NCBI GenBank assembly: GCA_959607715.1
Contig: CAUHNN010000005.1
Location: 1 to 64,000, forward strand
Source: an uncultured Eggerthella sp.
GTDB taxonomy: Bacteria; Actinomycetota; Coriobacteriia; Coriobacteriales; Eggerthellaceae
Length of the DNA: 64,000 bases
Direction: 5' to 3'
Below are positions 17,266-26,970 of the stretch, in pieces (within the stretch, counting starts at the first letter, position 1; every line of letters starts with the position of its first letter). The notes under the pieces were generated by a model, which was given only the letters and a program-made list of their open reading frames with translations, did no database searches and was not told the origin of the DNA. A program made the translations under genes and the position numbers.

Positions 17266-18888
17266 CTATGCCGCGTGCTCCCCCTTCTTGAAGAACTTTC
17301 CGAAGAATCGCGTCCCGAGGCGCGAGAGGGTGGCGAACTCCTCGATGCGCAAGACGCGGCAGAGCCCGAAGGAGAGAACGAGGCCGAGGATGCCCGCAGC
17401 GGTCAGTATGCCGATAGCCTCGACTACGGGGCTGAGCGCAACGAGGGTGAACGCGCGGGTGAGCCCATCGGCGATGAAGTAGGCGACGACCGCCCCTGCA
17501 AGGCTCGCGACGCTCGTCTTCGCGATCATCGCGATCAGGCCCCGGTTGCCGTAGCTGCCCACTTTGCCGCGGACGATGAGGGAGCAGATGACGAACATCA
17601 CCACGTAGAAGCCGAGGTCGGCGAAGGGTATGCCCGCTAGGCCGAGGGCGTCGGGTTGGCACAGGCGCCAGTACGCAACGACCTGGATCAAGCGGACGGC
17701 GAAGTCGATGAGCGCGAACTTCACGAAGCTTCGCAGCGCGGCGAAGACGCGGTACATGTACATGTAGCCGGCATAGAACGGCAGGCTGAGGACCCAGAGC
17801 GAAAGGATGGATCCGACGTTGGCGACTTCTTCGGCGGTGAAAGCGCCCGCCTGGAAGAGCTGCATGAGGGGCTGCGCGAGCGCGCCGACGAGGAGCGCGA
17901 GCGGGATGATGAGGAAGAACGTGGAGCGCAGGCCGGAGCGCACGAAGCCGCGGAAGCCCGACCAGTCTTCCCGTGCCGCGCAGTCGGACAGCTCGGTGAG
18001 CAGAGTGGTGGAAAGCGAGACGGCTATGACGCCGTAAGGGAGCTGATACCACGTCCAGGCGTAGTTGAGCGTCGAAGGGCCGTTCGGCGCCGCATCGAGC
18101 GAAAAGGCGTTGCGGCAGCTGAAGGTGATCATCGTGCCCGCGATGTAGAGGAACATCGGCGCCGCCACCTTGAGGGCCTCTTTGATCATGGGGTCGCGCA
18201 GATCGATGCGGGGGCGGTAGCGGAATCCCTGTTTGACGAGGGCGGGGATTTGGACGCCGAACTGAAAAAGGACGCCGACCGAGGTGCCGATGGCGAGCCA
18301 CCAAAGCGCGAACTGGCCGTCCCACGCGGAAAGGGGAACGAAGCCGAACATCACGATGGTCACGACGATGTTGTTGACGACCGGCGCGAGCGAGGGCATC
18401 AGGTAGGTGCGCTCGGCGTTGAGGATACCGGTGATCACCGCCCCTACGCCGTAGAGCAGGATCTGGATGGCGAAGATGCGGAAGAAGAAGATCGCGAGTT
18501 CCTTCGATTCGCCGTCGCCGACGGTGAAGGTCTGCGTTTCGATGACGGCGGGGGAGAAGAACGAACAGGCCAGCGTGAGGAGGCCCAAGGCGATGATGGT
18601 GAGCGAGAGGATGTTGGAGGCGAAGCTGTGGGCGGCGGAGTCGCCGTGTTTTTCCTTTTGGAGAAGGTAGAGAGGCAGGAACGCCGTTGCGAGAATGCCC
18701 GATGCAGCGAGCTCGTAGATCATCGCCGGCATGTTGTAGGCGATCTGATAGGCCGAGGTGAGCATGGTGTTTCCCAGGGCGAATGCCATTGCCCAGGTGC
18801 GGAGGAGGCCCGTGACGCGGGATCCGAGCGTGCAGAGCGTTATGAGTCCGGTGTTCTTCGCGATGCTAGCGGTCGAGTCGTTTGCCAT
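17266..18888 (-). CDS. murJ: Lipid II flippase MurJ (MviN family)
   Basis: A 540-residue polytopic membrane protein of the MOP superfamily that moves lipid II across the membrane for peptidoglycan synthesis. The N-terminus (KNTGLITLCTLGSRVTGLLR) and the NMPAMIYELAASGILATAFLP block are typical of MurJ, and about 14 hydrophobic segments can be counted. GAGAGGA precedes the ATG. It is divergent from nadK, with a 61-base shared promoter region. It works with the dcw products MraY and MurG encoded 10 kb downstream. Confidence 0.92.
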   Translation of the reverse strand: MANDSTASIAKNTGLITLCTLGSRVTGLLRTWAMAFALGNTMLTSAYQIAYNMPAMIYELAASGILATAFLPLYLLQKEKHGDSAAHSFASNILSLTIIALGLLTLACSFFSPAVIETQTFTVGDGESKELAIFFFRIFAIQILLYGVGAVITGILNAERTYLMPSLAPVVNNIVVTIVMFGFVPLSAWDGQFALWWLAIGTSVGVLFQFGVQIPALVKQGFRYRPRIDLRDPMIKEALKVAAPMFLYIAGTMITFSCRNAFSLDAAPNGPSTLNYAWTWYQLPYGVIAVSLSTTLLTELSDCAAREDWSGFRGFVRSGLRSTFFLIIPLALLVGALAQPLMQLFQAGAFTAEEVANVGSILSLWVLSLPFYAGYMYMYRVFAALRSFVKFALIDFAVRLIQVVAYWRLCQPDALGLAGIPFADLGFYVVMFVICSLIVRGKVGSYGNRGLIAMIAKTSVASLAGAVVAYFIADGLTRAFTLVALSPVVEAIGILTAAGILGLVLSFGLCRVLRIEEFATLSRLGTRFFGKFFKKGEHAA

Positions 18889-18949
18889 GGGTCCTCTCGA
18901 TGCGTCTATAATTGATCAGATTCCAAAGAACCATACTAAGGAAAACTCC
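18889..18949. promoter_or_regulatory. Divergent promoter region murJ/nadK
   Basis: TATAAT at 18907-18912 is a perfect -10 for the rightward nadK gene. The best -35 is weak (TTGCCA, 19 bases away). TAAGGA before 18950 is the nadK ribosome site. The region is too short for separate far-apart promoters. Confidence 0.5.
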
Positions 18950-19840
18950 ATGCGTGTTCTGATTGTTCGCAATAATTACAACCCCAAAGCCATCGAGTCG
19001 GCCCTGCTCCTGGAGGTGTACCTCTCCTCCCAGGGCGTCGAGTTCGAGGCTTACGACACCGATGACTTCCGCTCGTCGCTGTCCATTCAGGGCGAGGACA
19101 AGGTGACCGACATCGACAGCTTCGATCTCGCGGTCGTCCTCGGTGGAGACGGCACGATCCTGCGTACCGCCGCGCAAGTGAAGTATCGCCGCATTCCCAT
19201 TCTGGGGGTCAACTTCGGGCACCTGGGCTTCATGTGCAACTCGAACGAGGACGGCATCATCCCCGTCGTCGCGGCCGCCCTCGCCGGTGAGCTGACCGTT
19301 GAGCAGCGAACCAATCTGCGCATCGACGTCTTCTGCGAGGGCGACGTCAATCTCGACCCGAGCGCGGAAGGGTCGTTCGAGGGCGCTTCGGCGTCGTTTT
19401 TCGCCCTCAACGAGATTGTCCTCGCCCGCGGCGCCCAGGGACGCGTCATCGACTGCAGCTACATGGTCGCAGGGGAAAAGGTCGCCGACGTGAAAGGGGA
19501 CGGCCTGGTCATCTCCACGGCGACGGGCTCGACGGCCTACGCGCTTTCCGCCGGAGGCCCGCTCGTCGCTCCCGGTTACAGCGGCCTGATCATCGTTCCC
19601 ATCGCTCCTCATTCGCTCCATTCGCGCGCGCTCGTCACCGGGCCTTCCGATGTGGTGGAGGCTTTCATGGATCCATCGAGCGCCAATCGCGAGGCGACGA
19701 TGTTCATCGACGGCGAGCTCATACCCTTTGATCGTCCCGTTCGTCGCGTGGTGGTCCGCTCGGGGGAGGAGCCCACGATCCTTTTGCGCTACAAGGCGGA
19801 GACGTTCTACACGCGCTCGTCGCACATCTTCTTCTCGTAA
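18950..19840 (+). CDS. nadK: NAD kinase
   Basis: A 296-residue ATP- or polyphosphate-dependent NAD kinase. The signature GGDGTILRT is followed by NFGHLGFM, then TGSTAYALSAGGPLVAP, the NAD-binding and zeta-strand motifs of the family. The start at 18950 matches MRVLIVRNN and has TAAGGA upstream; a longer in-frame reading would enter the opposite murJ gene. It is divergent from murJ and convergent with the UPF0371 gene, which ends 32 bases away. Confidence 0.96.
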   Translation: MRVLIVRNNYNPKAIESALLLEVYLSSQGVEFEAYDTDDFRSSLSIQGEDKVTDIDSFDLAVVLGGDGTILRTAAQVKYRRIPILGVNFGHLGFMCNSNEDGIIPVVAAALAGELTVEQRTNLRIDVFCEGDVNLDPSAEGSFEGASASFFALNEIVLARGAQGRVIDCSYMVAGEKVADVKGDGLVISTATGSTAYALSAGGPLVAPGYSGLIIVPIAPHSLHSRALVTGPSDVVEAFMDPSSANREATMFIDGELIPFDRPVRRVVVRSGEEPTILLRYKAETFYTRSSHIFFS

Positions 19841-19872
19841 GGGGGATGCGCGCCTGACTTCAGGCCCGACGC

Positions 19873-21354
19873 CTAGCGGTGGTAGAACTTCCTCTGCTCG
19901 TACTTGGGTTCGCAGCACACGTTGATGCCGAGGGTGCGGTAGAGCGTTTCGTCGGTGGGCGAGAGGATGACGCTGAAGAAGGCGTCGCAGCCGTGGAGAT
20001 CCCCCACATGGTCTATCAGCTGCTTGGCGAGCGGATCGGTCGCGCTGCTGACGGAGAGGGCGAGAAGCGTCTCGTCGGAGTGGAGGCGGGGGTTGCTCGC
20101 ATGCAGGGTGTTGGTCTTCAGGCGGCAGATCGGCTCGATCACCTCGTTGCTTATGACGTAGATCTCGTCATCGACTCCCGCGACGGCCTTGAGTGCATTC
20201 ATGAGAAGGGACGACGCCGCACCGAGCAGGTCCGACGTCTTTCCCGTCACGACTGAGCCGTCGGGCAGGACGAGCGCCCCAGCGGGGCCTCCGGTCGTTT
20301 CCTCCTTGAGCAGCGCTGCGCTGCGGGCGGGCGAATACGACGTGTCGACGCCGGCTTGCTTCATCAGCAGCTCGAGCTTCTCCACGTGCTCGCTTCCCGT
20401 GCCGAGGCGCCGTGCATCGACTGCGGCCTGGAAGTAGCGGCGCACGATCTCCATCTTGGCGGCATCGCGCACCACCTCGTCGTCGACGATGGCCTTGCCC
20501 GCCATGTTGACCCCCATGTCGGTGGGGGACTGGTAGGGGCTTTCCCCGAGGATGCGCTCGAGCATCGCCTTGAGGACGGGGAAGATCTCGACGTCGCGGT
20601 TGTAGTTGACGGTGGTTTCCCCGTAGGCCTCGAGATGGAACGGGTCGATGGTGTTCGCGTCGTCGAGGTCGACCGTCGCGGCCTCGTAGGCGATGTTGAC
20701 GGGATGCTTGAGGGGCAGGTTCCAGATGGGGAAGGTCTCGTATTTCGCGTATCCCGCTGCGATGCCGCGCTTATGCTCGTGGTACATCTGCGACAAGCAG
20801 GTGGCCATCTTGCCGCTGCCCGGCCCCGGTCCGGTCACGACGACGAGGGAGCGCGACGTCTCGACGTAGTCGTTCTTGCCGTAGCCCTCCTCGCTCACGA
20901 TGCGCGAGGTGTCGTAGGGGTACCCGGGGATGGGGTAATGAAGGTAGGACTTGATGCCAAGTGAGGTGAGTCGCTTGCGGAAGGCGAGTGCGGAAGGCTG
21001 GTGCTCGTAGCGGGTGATGACGACGCCGGCGCTTGCGAAGCCCATGGAGGTGAAGATGTCGAGAAGGCGCAGGACGTCTTCGTCGTAGGTGATGCCCAGA
21101 TCCCCGCGCATCTTCGACTTCTCGATGTCGTTGGCGTTGATGGCGACGATGATCTCGACGTCGTCGACGAGCTGCTTGAGCATGCGGATCTTGCTGTCGG
21201 GCGCGAAGCCGGGTAGGACGCGGGAGGCGTGGAAGTCGTCGAAGAGCTTGCCGCCGAACTCCAAGTACAGCTTTCCCCCGAACTGGTTGATGCGGTTGCG
21301 GATGTGCTCCGCTTGGAGCGCGATGTACTTGTCGTTGTCGAACCCGATGCGCAT
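19873..21354 (-). CDS. UPF0371/DUF1846 family protein, function unknown
   Basis: A 493-residue protein that matches the DUF1846 family by its opening GFDNDKYIALQAEHIRNRI, KLYLEFGGKLFDDFHASRVLPG, and the glycine-rich VVVTGPGPGSGKMATCLSQM loop, which resembles a nucleotide-binding turn. The family is soluble, about 500 residues long and widespread in anaerobes and lactic bacteria; I know of no settled function. AAGGATCC precedes the ATG, and TATACT at 21394-21399 (minus strand) is a good -10. It is flanked by nadK and pyrG and forms its own transcription unit. Confidence 0.88.
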   Translation of the reverse strand: MRIGFDNDKYIALQAEHIRNRINQFGGKLYLEFGGKLFDDFHASRVLPGFAPDSKIRMLKQLVDDVEIIVAINANDIEKSKMRGDLGITYDEDVLRLLDIFTSMGFASAGVVITRYEHQPSALAFRKRLTSLGIKSYLHYPIPGYPYDTSRIVSEEGYGKNDYVETSRSLVVVTGPGPGSGKMATCLSQMYHEHKRGIAAGYAKYETFPIWNLPLKHPVNIAYEAATVDLDDANTIDPFHLEAYGETTVNYNRDVEIFPVLKAMLERILGESPYQSPTDMGVNMAGKAIVDDEVVRDAAKMEIVRRYFQAAVDARRLGTGSEHVEKLELLMKQAGVDTSYSPARSAALLKEETTGGPAGALVLPDGSVVTGKTSDLLGAASSLLMNALKAVAGVDDEIYVISNEVIEPICRLKTNTLHASNPRLHSDETLLALSVSSATDPLAKQLIDHVGDLHGCDAFFSVILSPTDETLYRTLGINVCCEPKYEQRKFYHR

Positions 21355-21429
21355 AGTGGATCCTTCCTCGTTCCTCGTGCCTTGGACTGATCAAGTATAG
21401 AGCATGAGCGAGGGCGCAGGGCCGTTTTC

Positions 21430-21468
21430 CGCACCCTTCGCGTGGTGGTCCTATGCGCGAAGGGTGCG
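21430..21468. other. Perfect 13-bp hairpin in the UPF0371/pyrG divergent region
   Basis: CGCACCCTTCGCG and CGCGAAGGGTGCG pair around a 13-base loop. On the plus strand TGTTTCC follows, a poor T tract. No annotated gene would end here in either direction, so it may be part of a small RNA, a pyrG control element or just a barrier hairpin. Confidence 0.45.
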
Positions 21469-21545
21469 TGTTTCCTGCGTGTTAAAGCTCAGGGTACGCT
21501 CACGGTGGATTATCGCTCGACCGTAGAATAAGACCTTGTAAATGA

Positions 21546-23189
<1,644 letters not shown>

Positions 23190-23198
23190 GGCCATACA

Positions 23199-24119
23199 AT
23201 GACGAGCGCGTTTCACGAACAGGATTATCTCGGTTACCTCGTGGTGGAGAGGGGCGTTTCCCCCGCCACGATCGACGCCTACGGTCGTGACCTCGCTATC
23301 TACGTGAGATTCCTCGATCAGAAGCTTGCCATCGCCTCGATCGAGGAGGTGACGCGCGAGGATGTGGTGGCGTTCGAAGCGTCCCTTATCGACGAGAAGC
23401 GCTCCGAAGCGACCGTGGCGCGGCGCATGTCGACGGTGAAGGGATTTCACCGCTTTCTCCTGAGGGAGGGGCTGTGCTCGCACGATCCCGCGCAAACGGT
23501 GCGCCTTCCGCGGCGGGCGCCGTCGCTCCCCTCGGTTCTCTCGGTCGACGAGGTTGCGCGCCTTCTCGACGGCATGCCGTGCACGACGCCTCGCGAGATA
23601 CGCGACGCGGCTATACTCGAGGTGCTCTACGGCTGCGGCCTGCGGGCAAGCGAGCTCGTGGGGCTCGACGTCGATCGCGTGCATTTCGATGAAGGCTTTC
23701 TTCTCGTGATGGGCAAGGGCTCCAAGGAGCGTCTCGTTCCTTTGTCGGGCGAAGCCGCTAAGCGCCTTGCGCGTTACCTTGCCGAAGCGCGACCGAGCCT
23801 ATCGAAGGGCAATTCCTCGGCGAATCCCGCCGTTTTCCTCAATGCGCGCGGAGGGCGCTTGACGCGGCAAAGCGTCCATTCGATCGTCGTCGCGGCCGGT
23901 CGTCGCGCGGGCATCGAGGATCTTCATCCCCACACCCTGCGCCATTCGTTCGCGACCCATCTTCTCGAAGGGGGCGCCGATCTTCGCGCCATCCAGGAGA
24001 TGCTCGGCCATGCGGACATCGCGACGACGCAGATCTACACCCATATTCAGGTCGCCCAGATGAGGGAGGAGTATCTCGCCGCTCATCCCCGCAGTGGCGT
24101 GAATGCGCCTATTCGCTGA
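23199..24119 (+). CDS. xerD: Tyrosine recombinase XerD
   Basis: A 306-residue site-specific recombinase that resolves chromosome dimers at dif with XerC and FtsK. The SAM-like N-terminal domain (1-90) is followed by the catalytic domain with Arg in [11 protein letters not shown], Lys in [30 protein letters not shown] for the second Arg/His, the next His in LGHADIATT, and the nucleophile Tyr in QIYTHI. It lies 9 bases after pyrG and likely shares its transcript. The XerD rather than XerC assignment rests on overall similarity and is moderate. Confidence 0.9.
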   Translation: MTSAFHEQDYLGYLVVERGVSPATIDAYGRDLAIYVRFLDQKLAIASIEEVTREDVVAFEASLIDEKRSEATVARRMSTVKGFHRFLLREGLCSHDPAQTVRLPRRAPSLPSVLSVDEVARLLDGMPCTTPREIRDAAILEVLYGCGLRASELVGLDVDRVHFDEGFLLVMGKGSKERLVPLSGEAAKRLARYLAEARPSLSKGNSSANPAVFLNARGGRLTRQSVHSIVVAAGRRAGIEDLHPHTLRHSFATHLLEGGADLRAIQEMLGHADIATTQIYTHIQVAQMREEYLAAHPRSGVNAPIR

Positions 24120-24246
24120 TGGATGCCCTCTTTTCTTCTTCTCGTCAGGCGCTTTTGCGCCGGTCTGCTCCGATCGTGGGGTAGAATACCGACACGTGAG
24201 GCGCATGCGGGCGCATGCGCTCCCTTTTAATGAACGGAAGGAGGGC

Positions 24247-24597
24247 ATGGTGGGAAATGACGGAGATTTCGGCTTTCGCTGGGAAGATGAGCTGAGCGAG
24301 ACGAAGGGCCCGAAGCGTCGTCCCGTTTTCATGTTGGCAAGCGCTGCCCTTCTTCTCCTGGCCGCCGTCTTGTCTTTGGCCGTCCTCGCCGGTTTGATCA
24401 CCACCGTTCCCTCCCACGTCGCTTCCTCTTCTCGCCCTGCCTCGCTTTCCGTGAGCGATATCGCCGCACCCGTCGATGACGCTTCTTCATCGTCGACGAG
24501 CGAAGGCGCTTCTTCCGACGCGGGCTCGTCGTCTGCCGACGGGTCCGGCTCCTCGTCGGCGGAGGGTTCGGGAGCCGAGTCCGGCCAAGACGAGTAA
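24247..24597 (+). CDS. Small single-pass membrane protein with Ser-rich acidic tail
   Basis: A 116-residue protein I do not recognise. The start at 24247 follows GGAAGGAGG; a longer reading frame from 24103 overlaps xerD and has no ribosome site. Residues 1-28 are charged, 29-58 form one membrane helix, and the rest is a low-complexity Ser/Ala/Gly/Asp/Glu tail outside or inside the cell. Such tails recur in this genome (rho, rpmE, ftsQ). It sits between xerD and the dcw cluster and may be a minor envelope protein. Confidence 0.6.
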   Translation: MVGNDGDFGFRWEDELSETKGPKRRPVFMLASAALLLLAAVLSLAVLAGLITTVPSHVASSSRPASLSVSDIAAPVDDASSSSTSEGASSDAGSSSADGSGSSSAEGSGAESGQDE

Positions 24598-24863
24598 GCT
24601 TTTGCGGCGCCCCGCCTCCTTCTCCGGGGTCTTCCGCTTCGTCGCCACGACGCTTTGAGAGCGTTTCTTGCGTTCTTCCCACTTTCGCCCACTTTCTTCG
24701 CTCCATCCGCTCCGTGATGCCCTCGACCCTTTCTCCGTGGTCGCTTTCCTTGCGATTTGCGCACGTTCGCGCTCTTTCCGGGCCTTCTGTGGAGGGCTTC
24801 GCCATAATTTCTCCCCCTTTCTCCCACACGGTCTTGATTCATGGTGTGGGGGTCGTTTGCATC

Positions 24864-24896
24864 AAGAGACACCAGATCTGGTGTCTCTTTTTTTCT
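24864..24896 (+). terminator. Strong palindromic terminator before the dcw cluster
   Basis: AAGAGACACCAGA and TCTGGTGTCTCTT are exact complements, forming a 26-base perfect palindrome followed directly by TTTTT. The stretch 24598-24863 before it holds no gene I can support, so it probably ends the pyrG-xerD-small protein transcript about 270 bases after the last stop. Confidence 0.85.
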
Positions 24897-24912
24897 GTTG
24901 CGTAGAAGGAGG

Positions 24913-24993
24913 TGGGAGAGGTGGTCGCAAGGGGAGGCAAAGTGGGAGGAAATCCCATTTTGTGTTGCGATGTGGGGTGCCATGCCATAGAAT
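24913..24993 (+). promoter_or_regulatory. mraZ promoter with possible MraZ boxes
   Basis: TTGCGA (24965) and TAGAAT (24988) are spaced by 17 bases, a good housekeeping promoter for the dcw cluster. TGGGA, TGGGA and TGGGG occur at 24913, 24943 and 24973, exactly 30 bases apart, with the last inside the promoter spacer. MraZ is known to bind direct TGGGN repeats in its own promoter, so autoregulation is plausible. Confidence 0.65.
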
Positions 24994-25026
24994 GGCTAAT
25001 CGAAAGACCCTAGGAAAGGAGGAGGC

Positions 25027-25452
25027 GTGAGCGATCTTCTTGGCGAATACAGCCGCAAGCTGGATGCCAAGGGCCGTCTGTCGCTTCCCGCTGATTTTCG
25101 ACGGGTTCTTTCCGAGGATCTCAGGGTGACCCCTGATCCCACGAACCAGTGCCTGCTCGTGTTCGAGACCGAGGCCTTCTCCGCATGGGTGGACAGCCTG
25201 TTCGCTTCGCAGGGGGGCTATTCGACGAGCAACCGCAAGATGGTTGCCCAGCGAAAGGTCTTGAACTCGCGTGTCCAGAAGTGCGAAGTCGACAACTCGG
25301 GTCGCATCCACCTGTCTCAGGCTCAGCGCGACGTGGCTTCGCTCGACAAGGAAGTGGTTATCGTGGGTGATACGGATCATTTCGAGATCTGGGATGAGAA
25401 GCGCTGGAACGAATTTGTGGAAGACACCGATCTTGCTTCCCTTTTCAACTGA
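25027..25452 (+). CDS. mraZ: MraZ, transcriptional regulator of the dcw cluster
   Basis: A 141-residue double SpoVT/AbrB-like DNA-binding protein. LLGEYSRKLDAKGRLSLPADFR is the N-terminal repeat and the second (CEVDNSGRIHLSQAQRDVA) lies near residue 80. The start is GTG with GGAGGAGG before it. It is the first gene of the division cluster, 15 bases before rsmH. In other bacteria MraZ represses its own operon through TGGGN repeats, and candidate repeats are present upstream. Confidence 0.95.
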   Translation: MSDLLGEYSRKLDAKGRLSLPADFRRVLSEDLRVTPDPTNQCLLVFETEAFSAWVDSLFASQGGYSTSNRKMVAQRKVLNSRVQKCEVDNSGRIHLSQAQRDVASLDKEVVIVGDTDHFEIWDEKRWNEFVEDTDLASLFN

Positions 25453-25467
25453 TCCAGGGTGCGAACG

Positions 25468-26436
25468 ATGAAAAACGAATATCGGCATATCCCCGTTCTT
25501 CTTTCCGAATGTCTCGAGAACCTGAACCTTTCCGAGGGCAAGACGTACGTCGACGCAACCTTGGGTGGGGCAGGCCATTCCCTCGAGGTTGCCAAGCTTA
25601 TCGGCCGTACGGGCCATTTGATAGGTATCGACCAGGACGCCGTCGCCCGAAAGGCCGCGACCGAGCGCCTCTTCGCGTTGCCTGACGAGATCCGTCCGCG
25701 CATCGACGTGCTTGCCGGGAACTTCGGGGATCTTGATTCCCTTTTGGTGTCTGCCCAGGTGCCCGCCATCGACGCGATCCTGTTCGATCTTGGCGTTTCA
25801 TCGGTGCAGATAGATACACCGTCTCGTGGCTTTTCCTTCAAGGAAACCGGCCCTCTTGATATGCGGATGGATCCGAGCAACCAAACCTTAACCGCAGCTG
25901 AGATCATCAACACCTATACCGCAGCAGATCTCACTCGGATCATCCGTATGTACTCCGACGAGAAGTGGGCGAGCCGCATCGCCGAATTCGTCGTTCGCGA
26001 ACGTGCGCAGGCTCCCATAACCGAGAGCGAGCAGCTCGTCGACATCATCAAAGCAGCCGTCCCCGCTTCCGCCCGCCGTGCGGGTGGTCATCCGGCGAAG
26101 CGCACGTTCCAGGCGCTGCGCATCGAGGTGAATGGGGAGCTTGACGTGCTGCGCCGTGGCCTTGCATCCGCTGTGCGCTGGCTTGCCCCCGGCGGTCGTC
26201 TCGTCGTCATCAGCTACCACTCGTTGGAAGACCGCATCGTCAAGGACCTCATGCGGGACATGTCGCGTGGGTGCACCTGCCCGCCCGATCTTCCCGTGTG
26301 CGTCTGTGGGAACAAGCCGATACTCGACGTCCTTACGCGCAAACCCTTGCTTCCGTCCGCTGAAGAGATCGAGCGCAATCCCCGCTCGAGGAGCGCGAAG
26401 CTTCGCGTTGCCGAGCGGTTAGACGAAAACGCATAG
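25468..26436 (+). CDS. rsmH: 16S rRNA (cytosine-1402-N4) methyltransferase RsmH
   Basis: A 322-residue S-adenosylmethionine enzyme that methylates C1402 in the ribosome decoding centre. HIPVLLSECLENL, DATLGGAGHS, GIDQDAVAR, DLGVSSVQIDTPSRGFSF and KRTFQALRIEVN are the family's landmarks. A C-terminal CTCPPDLPVCVCG cysteine cluster is usual in Gram-positive forms. The ATG at 25468 follows CAGGG; an in-frame GTG three codons earlier is less likely. Second gene of the dcw cluster. Confidence 0.95.
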   Translation: MKNEYRHIPVLLSECLENLNLSEGKTYVDATLGGAGHSLEVAKLIGRTGHLIGIDQDAVARKAATERLFALPDEIRPRIDVLAGNFGDLDSLLVSAQVPAIDAILFDLGVSSVQIDTPSRGFSFKETGPLDMRMDPSNQTLTAAEIINTYTAADLTRIIRMYSDEKWASRIAEFVVRERAQAPITESEQLVDIIKAAVPASARRAGGHPAKRTFQALRIEVNGELDVLRRGLASAVRWLAPGGRLVVISYHSLEDRIVKDLMRDMSRGCTCPPDLPVCVCGNKPILDVLTRKPLLPSAEEIERNPRSRSAKLRVAERLDENA

Positions 26437-26494
26437 GGCCCTCGCAAGACCGTCCGTACAACGCAGCAGAAACCTGATTGAAGGAGGTGGGCGA

Positions 26495-26965
26495 ATGGCC
26501 GGCGCGCCTGCATATCGCTATGACCGTTCATACGCGGCTCAGCCGAGTCGATACGCCGATCCATCTCCGGCTTTCGAGGTCGTTCCCGGTCGTCGCCATG
26601 TGGCCAACCCGCCGCTTTCCGACGGGGCCATCGTCGCCATCAAGGTGTTCGTCGCCTGCCTCGTTGTGTTTTGCGTGGTGGGGTTCCTCCGCGTCGTCCT
26701 CGCCTCGGCCGCTTACAGCATCGCTTCCCAATCGGCCGATCTCAGCTCCGATATCGCTGACGCTCGCACGACGAGCGAATCGCTCGCCGTTCAGGAAAGC
26801 CTTCTCTCGAGCCCGGGCAACGTCCGCACCCAGGCCGATAAGCTCGGCATGGTCGCCGCCACCTCTTCGGAATCGATTACGCTTGCGGTCGATCCTGTCG
26901 TCGTGGATTCCGAGGGGCATCTGTCGTTTCACGACGGTGCTGAGCGCCTAGCCTCGCAAGGATAG
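26495..26965 (+). CDS. ftsL: FtsL-like septum protein
   Basis: A 156-residue bitopic protein. Residues 1-48 are cytoplasmic and Tyr/Arg/Pro-rich, one membrane helix spans about 49-74, and an outside coiled segment follows (IASQSADLSSDIADARTTSE), ending with NVRTQADKLGMVAA, which matches the typical R-x-x-A-x-x-LGM of FtsL/DivIC proteins. AAGGAGG precedes the ATG. Its place between rsmH and ftsI is the canonical ftsL position. It should hold the FtsQLB complex that activates FtsW/FtsI. Sequence identity in this family is low, so the name rests on layout. Confidence 0.8.
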   Translation: MAGAPAYRYDRSYAAQPSRYADPSPAFEVVPGRRHVANPPLSDGAIVAIKVFVACLVVFCVVGFLRVVLASAAYSIASQSADLSSDIADARTTSESLAVQESLLSSPGNVRTQADKLGMVAATSSESITLAVDPVVVDSEGHLSFHDGAERLASQG

Positions 26966-26970
26966 CCTTC

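Noticed and set aside
17656..18915. 419-codon plus-strand open frame over murJ
   Set aside because: Composition is Arg/Asp/Glu-rich as expected from the reverse of membrane-helix codons; murJ is convincing.
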